56,159 nucleotides of DNA from an uncultured SAR86 cluster bacterium (GTDB lineage Bacteria > Pseudomonadota > Gammaproteobacteria > Magnimaribacterales > D2472), in the NCBI GenBank assembly GCA_902557575.1, contig CACEAR010000006.1, forward strand, positions 1-56,159. Reading direction: 5' to 3'. This document shows, one piece after another, positions 16,891-24,602 of this stretch (the first letter of the stretch is position 1; every line of letters begins with the position of its first letter). A program made the translations under genes and the position numbers. The notes beneath the pieces are model-generated. The model ran no database searches. It worked only from the letters and a program-made list of their open reading frames with translations, and was not told where the DNA came from.

Positions 16891-19224
16891 ATGCATTTTC
16901 TAAGAAAAATAGCTTTCGTTACATTTTTAACACCATTCGCTTTTATTCAAGCTGATGTTGAAGAAGTTATCGTAACAGCAAACAAAAAAGCAGAAACCGT
17001 TCAGGAAATACCAATGAATATTTCGGTTATTACTGAAGTTGATATTCAAGAGAGAGGTATTTCTAATCCTGAAGATTTTTTAAGAACTTTAGCGGGTGTA
17101 ACAACTCCTGGAGGAGCAAGATATTACTCATTTAGAGGTTTAAATACTAGCTCAGCACAAAGATCATCCGGAACAACTTCAACTTACATAGATGAAATCC
17201 CAGGTACAACTATGAATATTTGGGACATCGAAAGAATTGAGGTTTTAAGAGGACCTCAAGGAACTTTATATGGATCAAATGCAATTGGCGGGACCATTAG
17301 ATATATAACAAAGAAACCAGATCTATCTGGTTTTGACTATGCATACTCAATGGAATATGGGGAAAAAAGATTTGCTGGAAATGCAATTGTTAACTATAAC
17401 GCTATGGTTAATGTTCCTCTAAATGATCTTTTTGCATTACGTGCAACATATTCACAGTCTTTAGATCCAGGTATTTATGAAAATATTATCACTCAAAACA
17501 AAGATGTTGGTGATCAAGATGATGAAAGATATACCATAACTCTAGGCTTTGAAAGAGATGATTCTCCAATTCATGACGGAAATATTAAAAGCATGGTCAG
17601 ATACATTGTTAGCGATCGTTACGACGAAGGTATGAAGGAAAAAGGTAATGGTGATAAACCTGGTACTGCAGATATTTTTGATCCTAACTGTAGTACTAGT
17701 ACAGCTTTTTATTATGGAGAATCTTGCACAAGATTAACTGCTTTGGCTAATGCTTATGGCAGAGATTTATCAGATTATCATCCTCTTTTATCTTTTGCAG
17801 AAGTAACAGATGAAAAACATAATGTTGTTTTGTCTACTTTGACTTCAACTACAGAGGTTGGCTTTGATTGGGGTTCTGCAACCTTAACAACTATGTACAG
17901 AGACTATGATGAGGATAGTGAAACCGAATGGTCAAGAATTGATACTGATGACCTTTATCCAGCTCCATTAATAGTAACGTCAGACAGTGAAACAGAAATA
18001 ACTGAATTAAGACTAAGCTCTAATCCTGGAATGATTGAATGGACAGTTGGTCTTTATGATTTTGAAGAGAATGCAGACCCAAATTCGATAGTTGAGAATC
18101 AAGCCTTACTAAGTGCAGAGGCATGGGATTATATTCAATTCATGGTCCCGGGTGGCTATGACGGCGCTGCATATTGCCCACCTTATTGTGGAGATGATGC
18201 AAGTCCATATTTCTACTATGGAAGTTATACTTTCTATAGCTACTCTGAAGAAAAAGCGATGTATGGAGAAGTTGCACTTAATTTAGATAAGTGGAAATTT
18301 ACTGCAGGACTCAGAGATTATGAAATATCTGACGGATATAAATCATCTGAATTCGGTATTTTCTACTCTGGAAATGGTTGTGATGGTACTGCTACCGAAG
18401 GTACCACATGTTCAGAGGAATCTGGTACTGAATCAGATACAAGACCAAAACTTACAGCTTCATATATGCCAAATGAAGATTTAACTTTATTTGCAGTTTC
18501 ATCAGCAGGTTATAGACCTGGTGGAAATAACTCAGCATTACCTCCATTCTGTGCAGGTGATCCTGAAGCATCAAATTTCTCAAGAAGATATACATCAGAC
18601 AAAGCTCAGAATACTGAGTTTGGTGTTAAGGCTAGAGGCGATACTTTCAACTTTAATGCTACATACTTCTTAATTGACTGGACTGATATCCAAATTGGTA
18701 TTGCTCCAGCTTGTGGATGGAGTTTCACAAGTAATGGTGGTGAAGCTGAAACTAAGGGTGTTGAGATTGATTTTGATGTGATGCTTGCAGACGGTCTTTA
18801 TATGGACTTTGCAGGGGCATTTATGACTGCTGAAACTACAATTGATATGCCAAGTTTTGGAGCTGCAGCTGGCGATAGCTTACCTGGAACAGTTGAAGAA
18901 CAATATAATATTGGTCTTTCTTATGATCATACAATTGGTTCAAAGTCAGCCTATACAAGGGTAGATTATTTATATTATGGAGACAGCTATGCTACTTTTG
19001 GGCAATCTGAAGATCAAATGTCACCAGCATATGAGAAATTTAATCTTAATGTCGGCGTAGAGCTAAATGAAAATTCTTCACTCCAGCTCAGCATTGATAA
19101 CTTAATGGATAACAGAGCAGAAGCGTTTAAATTCTCTGCTAACAGCCCTGGGTGGAGACCAAGAAACTATCTTCAGTGGATTCCACCAAGAAGTGTTTCA
19201 TTGAGATATACCTACAGATATTAA
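16891..19224 (+). CDS. TonB-dependent outer-membrane receptor
   Basis: This 777-residue receptor has a signal peptide (cut after IQA, about residue 21), a TonB box (VEEVIVTA), a plug domain with RIEVLRGPQGTLYGSNAIGGTIRY, and a 22-strand barrel ending in a C-terminal aromatic residue (RYTYRY). The ATG at 16891 is chosen because AGGGG at 16879-16883 is well placed and an upstream in-frame start gives no signal peptide. The plug most resembles SusC-unlike, iron-and-lipid type receptors common in SAR86-like bacteria; extracellular loops contain Cys pairs (CPPYCGDD, CDGTATEGTTC). It follows the P450-MFS operon and probably imports the substrate across the outer membrane. A strong terminator follows. 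Confidence 0.95.
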   Translation: MHFLRKIAFVTFLTPFAFIQADVEEVIVTANKKAETVQEIPMNISVITEVDIQERGISNPEDFLRTLAGVTTPGGARYYSFRGLNTSSAQRSSGTTSTYIDEIPGTTMNIWDIERIEVLRGPQGTLYGSNAIGGTIRYITKKPDLSGFDYAYSMEYGEKRFAGNAIVNYNAMVNVPLNDLFALRATYSQSLDPGIYENIITQNKDVGDQDDERYTITLGFERDDSPIHDGNIKSMVRYIVSDRYDEGMKEKGNGDKPGTADIFDPNCSTSTAFYYGESCTRLTALANAYGRDLSDYHPLLSFAEVTDEKHNVVLSTLTSTTEVGFDWGSATLTTMYRDYDEDSETEWSRIDTDDLYPAPLIVTSDSETEITELRLSSNPGMIEWTVGLYDFEENADPNSIVENQALLSAEAWDYIQFMVPGGYDGAAYCPPYCGDDASPYFYYGSYTFYSYSEEKAMYGEVALNLDKWKFTAGLRDYEISDGYKSSEFGIFYSGNGCDGTATEGTTCSEESGTESDTRPKLTASYMPNEDLTLFAVSSAGYRPGGNNSALPPFCAGDPEASNFSRRYTSDKAQNTEFGVKARGDTFNFNATYFLIDWTDIQIGIAPACGWSFTSNGGEAETKGVEIDFDVMLADGLYMDFAGAFMTAETTIDMPSFGAAAGDSLPGTVEEQYNIGLSYDHTIGSKSAYTRVDYLYYGDSYATFGQSEDQMSPAYEKFNLNVGVELNENSSLQLSIDNLMDNRAEAFKFSANSPGWRPRNYLQWIPPRSVSLRYTYRY

Positions 19225-19240
19225 GTTTATATTTAACTTG

Positions 19241-19270
19241 AAAAAAGCCAGGTTTTTACCTGGCTTTTTT
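19241..19270. terminator. Bidirectional intrinsic terminator
   Basis: A stem AAAAAAGCCAGGT/ACCTGGCTTTTTT with a 4-base T loop separates the TonB receptor gene from the convergent thioredoxin-like gene. Both arms end in A or T runs, so it can work in both directions. Confidence 0.85.
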
Positions 19271-19767
19271 TATTCCTTATATTCTTGGAAGTAATTGAAG
19301 ATTTCTTGTTTCGTTCTAGATCTTGCTGATGTCCATTCACCAGTATCCTTAATATTTAAGACCTCTTTATCTTCATTGAGAATAACAACTCTAGGGATAC
19401 CTTGTTGAGGCATGATATCGAAAAATTCCATCAAAGACATGTTTATATCATATCTGCCTAAGTCTATATAGAGAATTTCAAAGTTATTATTCATATATTC
19501 ATTAACAGTTTTAAGATCTAGAACAGCACTGAGGATCCTACAGTCTGGACACCAATTGGCGCCAAAAATAACTACAGGCTGCTTTTTATTTTTGATAGTG
19601 TTATCAATGAAATTTCTTAAGTCACTCTCACTTAAATCAACTCTTTCGTAAGGAAGAGGGAATGGCTTTTCTAAGATTTCTTCATTAGGCACAATGATAT
19701 TTGTTGACATAATAGGAAATGATACTAAAACTAAGTAAAATGATAAAAAACTGTTTTTAATATTCAT
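19270..19767 (-). CDS. Exported thioredoxin-like protein
   Basis: This is a thioredoxin-fold protein of 165 residues with an N-terminal signal (FYLVLVSFPIMS) and the redox motif WCPDC in VVIFGANWCPDCRILSAVL. Asp between the cysteines and the cis-proline block GIPRVVIL fit periplasmic thioredoxin-like reductases. The ATG at 19767 is chosen because it gives a proper signal peptide; an upstream in-frame start at 19845 would add 26 polar residues and run deep into the divergent gene. This start shares the CATG tetranucleotide with the divergent membrane-protein gene. Partner proteins are unknown. Confidence 0.85.
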   Translation of the reverse strand: MNIKNSFLSFYLVLVSFPIMSTNIIVPNEEILEKPFPLPYERVDLSESDLRNFIDNTIKNKKQPVVIFGANWCPDCRILSAVLDLKTVNEYMNNNFEILYIDLGRYDINMSLMEFFDIMPQQGIPRVVILNEDKEVLNIKDTGEWTSARSRTKQEIFNYFQEYKE

Positions 19768-19774
19768 GAATATT
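19759..19774. other. 16-bp palindrome holding two divergent start codons
   Basis: The perfect palindrome AATATTCATGAATATT contains an ATG on each strand: 19766 on plus and 19767 on minus. Both encoded proteins therefore begin Met-Asn-Ile. Confidence 0.6.
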
Positions 19775-20173
19775 GTTGAGAAATTAGTATTATTTTGTTT
19801 ATTCACCTTCTTACTTATTATGTCTGGCCTTTTTATGTTTGCCAATCATTTAGTTGTAGTTTTTCCTGGAACTGAATTAGATCCGATGGTGATGGCTGAG
19901 TGGAGAACGAGGACTATTCAGCCAGCTTTTTATATGACAGCATGTTATTTTATATTAAGACACTTTCTTGGAAAAAATCCGACTACAACCCTTTGGCCTG
20001 TTTTTTTGATACTTTTATTCTTTACTATTACTCAAGCACTGTTGTTTATTGATAGACCATATAAATTTGGTATAGCTGGGATAGGTATGTTTGCAGTCTC
20101 AATTTTTGTAACTCTTTTCGTTAGACTTAGTCATTCGAAGAGAAAAAAAGAAATAAGAATGGATACATTTTAA
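19766..20173 (+). CDS. Four-TM membrane protein of unknown function
   Basis: This 135-residue protein has four hydrophobic helices (about 7-30, 47-64, 73-90, 99-116) and a basic C-terminal tail (RLSHSKRKKEIRM). It is of similar size to the DUF4345 protein encoded next, and the two genes overlap by one base (TAATG), so they are cotranslated and may be distant relatives or partners. A motif FPGTELDPMVMAEWRTRTIQPAFY lies in the first loop. I do not recognise a named family. A later in-frame ATG would remove most of the first helix, so the first ATG is preferred. Confidence 0.72.
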   Translation: MNIVEKLVLFCLFTFLLIMSGLFMFANHLVVVFPGTELDPMVMAEWRTRTIQPAFYMTACYFILRHFLGKNPTTTLWPVFLILLFFTITQALLFIDRPYKFGIAGIGMFAVSIFVTLFVRLSHSKRKKEIRMDTF

Positions 20174-20607
20174 TGGAAATTCTTAAACGTATAAGCTTGA
20201 TAATCTTTTTACTTTTGATGGCAGCCGTGTATCTGCCAATAGGTTTATGGGCAATTATTGCTCCAGCACAGGATGCCCTTGGTTTAAATCTACCTTCTTT
20301 TTATGAAGCTGTAGGCTTATCTGTTATATCTCCAATTGGGTACTCCGAATTTGCAGGAATATATGGCGGTATTAACATTGTCATTGGCCTGATGTTCTTA
20401 ATAGGCATTTTTAAAGAAAAGGTTGGATTATTTTCTATAAAAATACTTGTTTTTCTTGTTGGCTCAATAGCTCTAGGTCGGTTCTTGCTGATGTTGCTTG
20501 GTTCTCAAGCAGGGTTACCAGCAGAAATTAATACTTTCCTTATCTTTGAGATTATTGTTTTCTTAATCGGCTTAATTTTTATTAAAGTCCTAAAAGATAC
20601 TAATTAG
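20173..20607 (+). CDS. DUF4345 family membrane protein
   Basis: This 144-residue, four-TM protein fits DUF4345: a first helix, a loop with GLNLPSFYEAVG, then ISPIGYSEFAGIYGGINIVIGLMFL with the conserved G-I-Y-G-G motif, and GSIALGRFLLMLLG in the third helix with the conserved Arg. Function is unknown. Its ATG shares a base with the upstream stop, so the two genes are coupled. The 3' end overlaps the convergent antiporter gene by 18 bases. Confidence 0.85.
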   Translation: MEILKRISLIIFLLLMAAVYLPIGLWAIIAPAQDALGLNLPSFYEAVGLSVISPIGYSEFAGIYGGINIVIGLMFLIGIFKEKVGLFSIKILVFLVGSIALGRFLLMLLGSQAGLPAEINTFLIFEIIVFLIGLIFIKVLKDTN

Positions 20608-21537
20608 ATTACTTAAATTTAAGACGTAAATCATATAGAAACTTATAAATCCAAACCCGAGAAGAGTCCCTAAATACTTTGGCATTTGCACTCTTGATAA
20701 AAGAAGCATTATCAAAGTAAAAACTAAAGTTAATATAATTAGGGGAGATGAATCTCTTTCCCATAATTCAATAGGCATAACAGCAGAGGAAAATATACCT
20801 ATGATTGGAACAATAATTACTATATTAAGGATATTTGATCCAATAATATTACCTATCACCATTTGATTTTTGCCTTTAAAGATAGCCGAGACAGTTGCTG
20901 CTAGTTCAGGAAGACTTGTACCTAGGGCTAAAATAGTCAAACCAACTATTACTTCTGAAATACCAATAGACAAAGCAAACTTTTCTGCATATATCACTGC
21001 AAAGTTTGAACCAACTACAAGCAACACCAAACCCATTAGGAGCATTATGAGGTTTTTGAGCATATCTGAATTGCCTGAAACCACCTCAATAACATTCGAT
21101 CTTTCTTTAGAAAGAATTACTAGAAAATAGAATAAGATCGCAATAAATCCGAGACTTTCAATTAAACTAAACTTCAAATCTTTAAGAGCAAATAAAAACA
21201 AAAGAAAACTTAGTAAGAATGGTATGAGAGATTCAAGTGAAAACCTTTTTTTAATTTGATTAATTGCAAAGCAAGATACGCCAAAAATAAGTGCAATATT
21301 AGTAATATTTGACCCAACTATTGTTCCAATAGCTACAGCTTCAGCAGAGTTTATAACAGAGCTAATAGCAACAAATATTTCAGGAGCAGACGTACCAAGA
21401 GCAACAATAGTTAAGCCTACGAACATGTCACTAATGCCAAAGTTTCTAGCTATTTTAGAAGATGCATCTACAAACCTTTCAGCACCAAAGACAAGAGTTG
21501 CAATGGATATAATAAGGAGCGAGATGTTTAGAAACAT
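20590..21537 (-). CDS. yrbG: Calcium/sodium antiporter, CaCA family
   Basis: This 315-residue, ten-TM exchanger would move Ca2+ out of the cytoplasm against Na+ (or K+/H+). The two inverted alpha repeats, the hallmark of the family, are visible: VGLTIVALGTSAPEIFVAISS near residues 42-62 and VGLTILALGTSLPELAATVSA in the second half. The Glu and Asn of each repeat (GTSAPE, GSNITNIA, GTSLPE, GSNILNIV) form the ion site. Length equals the bacterial YrbG type. It is preceded on the same strand by the FAD oxidoreductase gene 21 bp upstream, so the two may be cotranscribed. Confidence 0.94.
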   Translation of the reverse strand: MFLNISLLIISIATLVFGAERFVDASSKIARNFGISDMFVGLTIVALGTSAPEIFVAISSVINSAEAVAIGTIVGSNITNIALIFGVSCFAINQIKKRFSLESLIPFLLSFLLFLFALKDLKFSLIESLGFIAILFYFLVILSKERSNVIEVVSGNSDMLKNLIMLLMGLVLLVVGSNFAVIYAEKFALSIGISEVIVGLTILALGTSLPELAATVSAIFKGKNQMVIGNIIGSNILNIVIIVPIIGIFSSAVMPIELWERDSSPLIILTLVFTLIMLLLSRVQMPKYLGTLLGFGFISFYMIYVLNLSNLISIF

Positions 21538-21558
21538 ATTTATATTGTATAGATTTAA

Positions 21559-22707
21559 TTAAAAAAATCTCGAAGGTCTAAAATCTTTTAAAAGCAAGCT
21601 ATCAACTTCGTCCACAATTTCTTGTGTGACTAAATTCCCTACAATTGCTGCAAGACTGATTCCACTGTGCATTACAGCAATATAAACTGATTTATTTTTA
21701 AACTTACCAATAATTGGTAAGTCATCTTTTGGAATAGGCCTCCACCCAATTAATACTTCTGATGGATTTAAATCAGTTCCACCTTTAATCATGCTCTTGA
21801 AATGCTTATTTATTCTTTTTATATGATCTTTTATATTTTTCTTTATTGGCGCAGTAATTTGTTCACCAATTATAATTTGACCATTGCTTTGTTGATGCGC
21901 ATGTATTTTTGGCCCATAAACAACTGAATTTATAAGATTTTTCTGTGGTTTAGTTTTAATTATTACACCCGGCCTTGGTTTTTTTAAAAAATTCACATTA
22001 AAGCTGTTATCAACATCAACGCCATTACAAAAAATAATATTTTCTGATTTTAGTATTCCCATCGATGTTTTAACTTTTGAGAAGGAGTCATTGGTTTCTA
22101 TAATTCTTTCGAATTTACAAGGATATAAAACTGAACCACCATTTTTTTTAATTACATCTATCATTTTTGATATAGCATCTTTAGGATCTATTGCTCCATC
22201 TGCTTTTGAAAAGATGATATTTTCATTACCTTTGAAATTTATGTGTGGTTCCAATTTTTTAGCTTTTTTATGGCCAATTATGGAAGTAGGAGTGTATTTT
22301 GGATAACTCTGTAATTCGTTTACGCTTTCTATTAGTTTCTCTTGGTCCTTCATTGCTGAGGACCATTCTAAAGATCCGTTCCACTTAATATCGAGAGATA
22401 ACTCCCTTTGCATTAAATGAAATGCATTTATACCAAGCTGTGAAAATAAATTATATGAATAAGGTTTTTTAGGATATGTTGCATTTATCCATGAAAATGA
22501 GCTACCACTGCAGGCTGAACCGGGAGCATTTTTATCTATTAAAGTTACTTTAACTCCGCGTCTTGATAGCTCATAAGCAATGGAGCAACCGATAATTCCA
22601 GCCCCAATAATGACTGCCTCTTTGGTTTTACTCTTTTGAGCATAGATTTTTTTAGGCGATAGAGCAAAAAGACCTAATATTTTTAAAAAATCTCTTCTGT
22701 TCATCAT
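21559..22707 (-). CDS. Tat-exported FAD-dependent oxidoreductase (DadA/glycine-oxidase type)
   Basis: This 382-residue enzyme of the DAO family has a GxGxxG FAD loop (VIIGAGIIGCSIAYELSRRG) starting near residue 31. Ahead of it is a twin-arginine signal (NRRDFLKILGLFAL, cut near IYA), so the protein should be folded with FAD and exported. The C-terminal block VLIGWRPIPKDDLPIIGKFKN, followed by YIAVMHSGISLAAIVG, closes the FAD site as in D-amino-acid dehydrogenases. The amine substrate is unknown. Two in-frame ATGs begin the gene; neither has a clear ribosome site. Most relatives are cytoplasmic-face enzymes, so the Tat signal is notable. Confidence 0.88.
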   Translation of the reverse strand: MMNRRDFLKILGLFALSPKKIYAQKSKTKEAVIIGAGIIGCSIAYELSRRGVKVTLIDKNAPGSACSGSSFSWINATYPKKPYSYNLFSQLGINAFHLMQRELSLDIKWNGSLEWSSAMKDQEKLIESVNELQSYPKYTPTSIIGHKKAKKLEPHINFKGNENIIFSKADGAIDPKDAISKMIDVIKKNGGSVLYPCKFERIIETNDSFSKVKTSMGILKSENIIFCNGVDVDNSFNVNFLKKPRPGVIIKTKPQKNLINSVVYGPKIHAHQQSNGQIIIGEQITAPIKKNIKDHIKRINKHFKSMIKGGTDLNPSEVLIGWRPIPKDDLPIIGKFKNKSVYIAVMHSGISLAAIVGNLVTQEIVDEVDSLLLKDFRPSRFF

Positions 22708-22734
22708 TAATAATTATATTACTATAAGAATTTC

Positions 22735-22763
22735 TTATTACATTTCTTTTTCAAAGTTATAAT
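22735..22763 (+). promoter_or_regulatory. Probable promoter of the SDR gene
   Basis: TTATTA (22735-22740), a 17-bp spacer and a perfect TATAAT (22758-22763) lie 23 bases before the ATG, with AGAGAGGA as ribosome site. Confidence 0.5.
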
Positions 22764-22786
22764 AGTGTTTTTTAGAGAGGACAAGT

Positions 22787-23584
22787 ATGGATATAAATAG
22801 ACTATTTAATATTGACGGAAAGACAGCGCTTATTACTGGCGGGTCTAGAGGCATTGGAGAAATGATTGCAGCTGGATTTTTAGCGAATGGTGTTAAGGTC
22901 TATATCACCGCCAGAAAAGAGGCTCCACTTATAGAAAAAGCAAAGGAGTTATCAGAAAAATTTAATGGAGAATGTATCGCAATTCCTTGCGATCTTAGCA
23001 ATATGGAAGGTATACAAAAGCTTGCTTCTGATTATCTAAATCATGAAGATAGTTTAGATATTTTAGTGAATAATGCCGGTGCTGCATGGGGCGAGCCATA
23101 TGAAAACTTCTCAGAGAAGGGCTGGGATAAGGTTATGGATACAAATGTTAAAAGTATGTTCTTTTTAACAAGAGATCTCACTCCTGCTCTTACAAAAAAT
23201 GCCTCTGATGATGAACCTTCAAGAGTGATAAATATTGGATCAATAGATGGAATTAATGTGCCAATATTTGAGACTTTTTCTTATAGTGCTTCAAAAGCCG
23301 CTGTCCATCATCTTACTAGAGCTCTTGCAAGTAAGTTAGTCAGGGAAAATATACTTGTTAATGCAATTGCACCTGGTCCATTTCCAAGTATGATGCTGGG
23401 TTCAGCCGTAAATCATGATTATTCCGGAATTGCTGTACGAAACCCAAGAAAAAGGGTTGGAACTCCAGAAGATATTGCAGGACTAGCTATATTTTTATGC
23501 TCTCGAGCTGGCTCTTATACAATTGGCGAGACAATTACTTGTGATGGAGGTCTTGTGAATGCCTCAGGGCATGATCTAAGCTAA
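22787..23584 (+). CDS. Short-chain dehydrogenase/reductase
   Basis: This 265-residue classical SDR carries the cofactor loop TGGSRGIG near residue 17, NNAGAAWG near 98, catalytic Ser in INIGSID, YSASK (Tyr-x-x-x-Lys) near 165, and the APGPFPS loop after the active site. Arg in the GGSRG loop and the ARKE sequence after the second strand suggest NADPH preference. Members like this reduce 3-oxoacyl chains or bulky ketones; RhlG-type reductases are the closest that come to mind. The end overlaps by 4 bases the convergent LysR gene. It may serve the same lipid pathway as the nearby dehydrogenase. Confidence 0.93.
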   Translation: MDINRLFNIDGKTALITGGSRGIGEMIAAGFLANGVKVYITARKEAPLIEKAKELSEKFNGECIAIPCDLSNMEGIQKLASDYLNHEDSLDILVNNAGAAWGEPYENFSEKGWDKVMDTNVKSMFFLTRDLTPALTKNASDDEPSRVINIGSIDGINVPIFETFSYSASKAAVHHLTRALASKLVRENILVNAIAPGPFPSMMLGSAVNHDYSGIAVRNPRKRVGTPEDIAGLAIFLCSRAGSYTIGETITCDGGLVNASGHDLS

Positions 23585-24486
23585 ACTTTTTGAGCTTCGG
23601 CAAAGGCTTCGATTAAAAGATCTTTCATCCACAGGTGAGGACCTTCATTATCATCACTGGAATGCCAAATTAAATGTTGCTCTACTTTTGGCAAGTCAAT
23701 TGGGAGTTTCTGAAAAGCTAGATTATTTTTAATTGCAAAGGTTTTAGAGCAAATCAAAACATAATCACTATTTTTCACAATTTGGGGAGTAACCATGAAG
23801 TGTTGAGCTCTCAACGCAATATCTCTTTTAAGTTGAAGCTTTTCCAGCTCAACATCAATTAATGATGGGCCTCTTCTTCTGTTAGATATATTGATATGTT
23901 TTAGGCTTAAAAACTCTTTCATAGTAAGCTTCTTTTCATCGCCAATTGGATGATTCTTTCGATGCGCACAAACAAACTCATCTTCGAAAATTAGATCATG
24001 TTTTATATCTTTAGATCTTGGGATAATTGGGTCAACAACAAAATTTAATTGATTGGTTGCAAGAGCATGAACAAAATCTTTTCTTTCAAATTGATAACTC
24101 TCTATAGAGACTCTTGGAGCAATCGTTTTTATTTTTTTTAGAATATAAGGAAGAACTCTCTCTTCAGAAATATCACTTAAAGAAATTCTGAAAGTTAATT
24201 CGCTGGTTTCTGGATTGAATTCATCTGGCTCGTTTACACTTTTTTGCATTAAATCTAATGCTTTTTTAACATCTAATATAATGTTTTCTGTTTTCTGGGT
24301 AGGAGTCATGCCTGAACCTGTTCTTATAAAGAGATCATCATCAAACTTTTCTCTCAAGCGAGCAAGAGCATTACTGACTGCAGGCTGAGTTATTCCAACA
24401 ACTTCAGCTGCTTTCGTAAGACTTCCTTCTGTGTATATCGCATTAAGAACTACAAAAAGATTTAAATCAAATGTACTTATTTTCAT
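23581..24486 (-). CDS. LysR-family transcriptional regulator
   Basis: This 301-residue LysR-type regulator has an N-terminal winged helix-turn-helix (LTKAAEVVGITQPAVSNALARLREKFDDDLFIRTGSGMTPT, residues about 24-64) and a C-terminal periplasmic-binding-protein-like effector domain. The helix-turn-helix region resembles the NodD/NahR branch (FDLNLFVVLNAIY at the N-terminus), whose effectors are often aromatic or lipid-like. The gene is divergent from an acyl-CoA dehydrogenase, with 116 bp between that hold two palindromes; control of that gene and of itself is the standard arrangement. The effector is unknown. Confidence 0.95.
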   Translation of the reverse strand: MKISTFDLNLFVVLNAIYTEGSLTKAAEVVGITQPAVSNALARLREKFDDDLFIRTGSGMTPTQKTENIILDVKKALDLMQKSVNEPDEFNPETSELTFRISLSDISEERVLPYILKKIKTIAPRVSIESYQFERKDFVHALATNQLNFVVDPIIPRSKDIKHDLIFEDEFVCAHRKNHPIGDEKKLTMKEFLSLKHINISNRRRGPSLIDVELEKLQLKRDIALRAQHFMVTPQIVKNSDYVLICSKTFAIKNNLAFQKLPIDLPKVEQHLIWHSSDDNEGPHLWMKDLLIEAFAEAQKV

Positions 24487-24524
24487 ATTTTGCGAGACAT
24501 GTATAGATTTGCTTTCTACTTAAA

Positions 24525-24538
24525 GTTATCATGATAAC
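24525..24538. promoter_or_regulatory. Palindromic candidate LysR operator
   Basis: The perfect 14-bp palindrome GTTATCATGATAAC lies 39 bases upstream of the LysR start and 64 upstream of the dehydrogenase ATG. It fits the dyad-type recognition site of LysR regulators. Binding is not shown. Confidence 0.5.
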
Positions 24539-24556
24539 AATATATTTGTAATATTC

Positions 24557-24577
24557 ACAGTATTTATAATGTACTGT
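24557..24577. promoter_or_regulatory. Inverted repeat over the acyl-CoA dehydrogenase -10 element
   Basis: ACAGTA and TACTGT arms, 9 bases apart, enclose a perfect TATAAT (24565-24570). A protein bound here would cover the promoter core of the dehydrogenase gene. No good -35 lies 17 bp upstream, as expected for an activator-dependent promoter. Confidence 0.45.
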
Positions 24578-24602
24578 AAGTCAAACCATAGTGGGGATAA
24601 AA

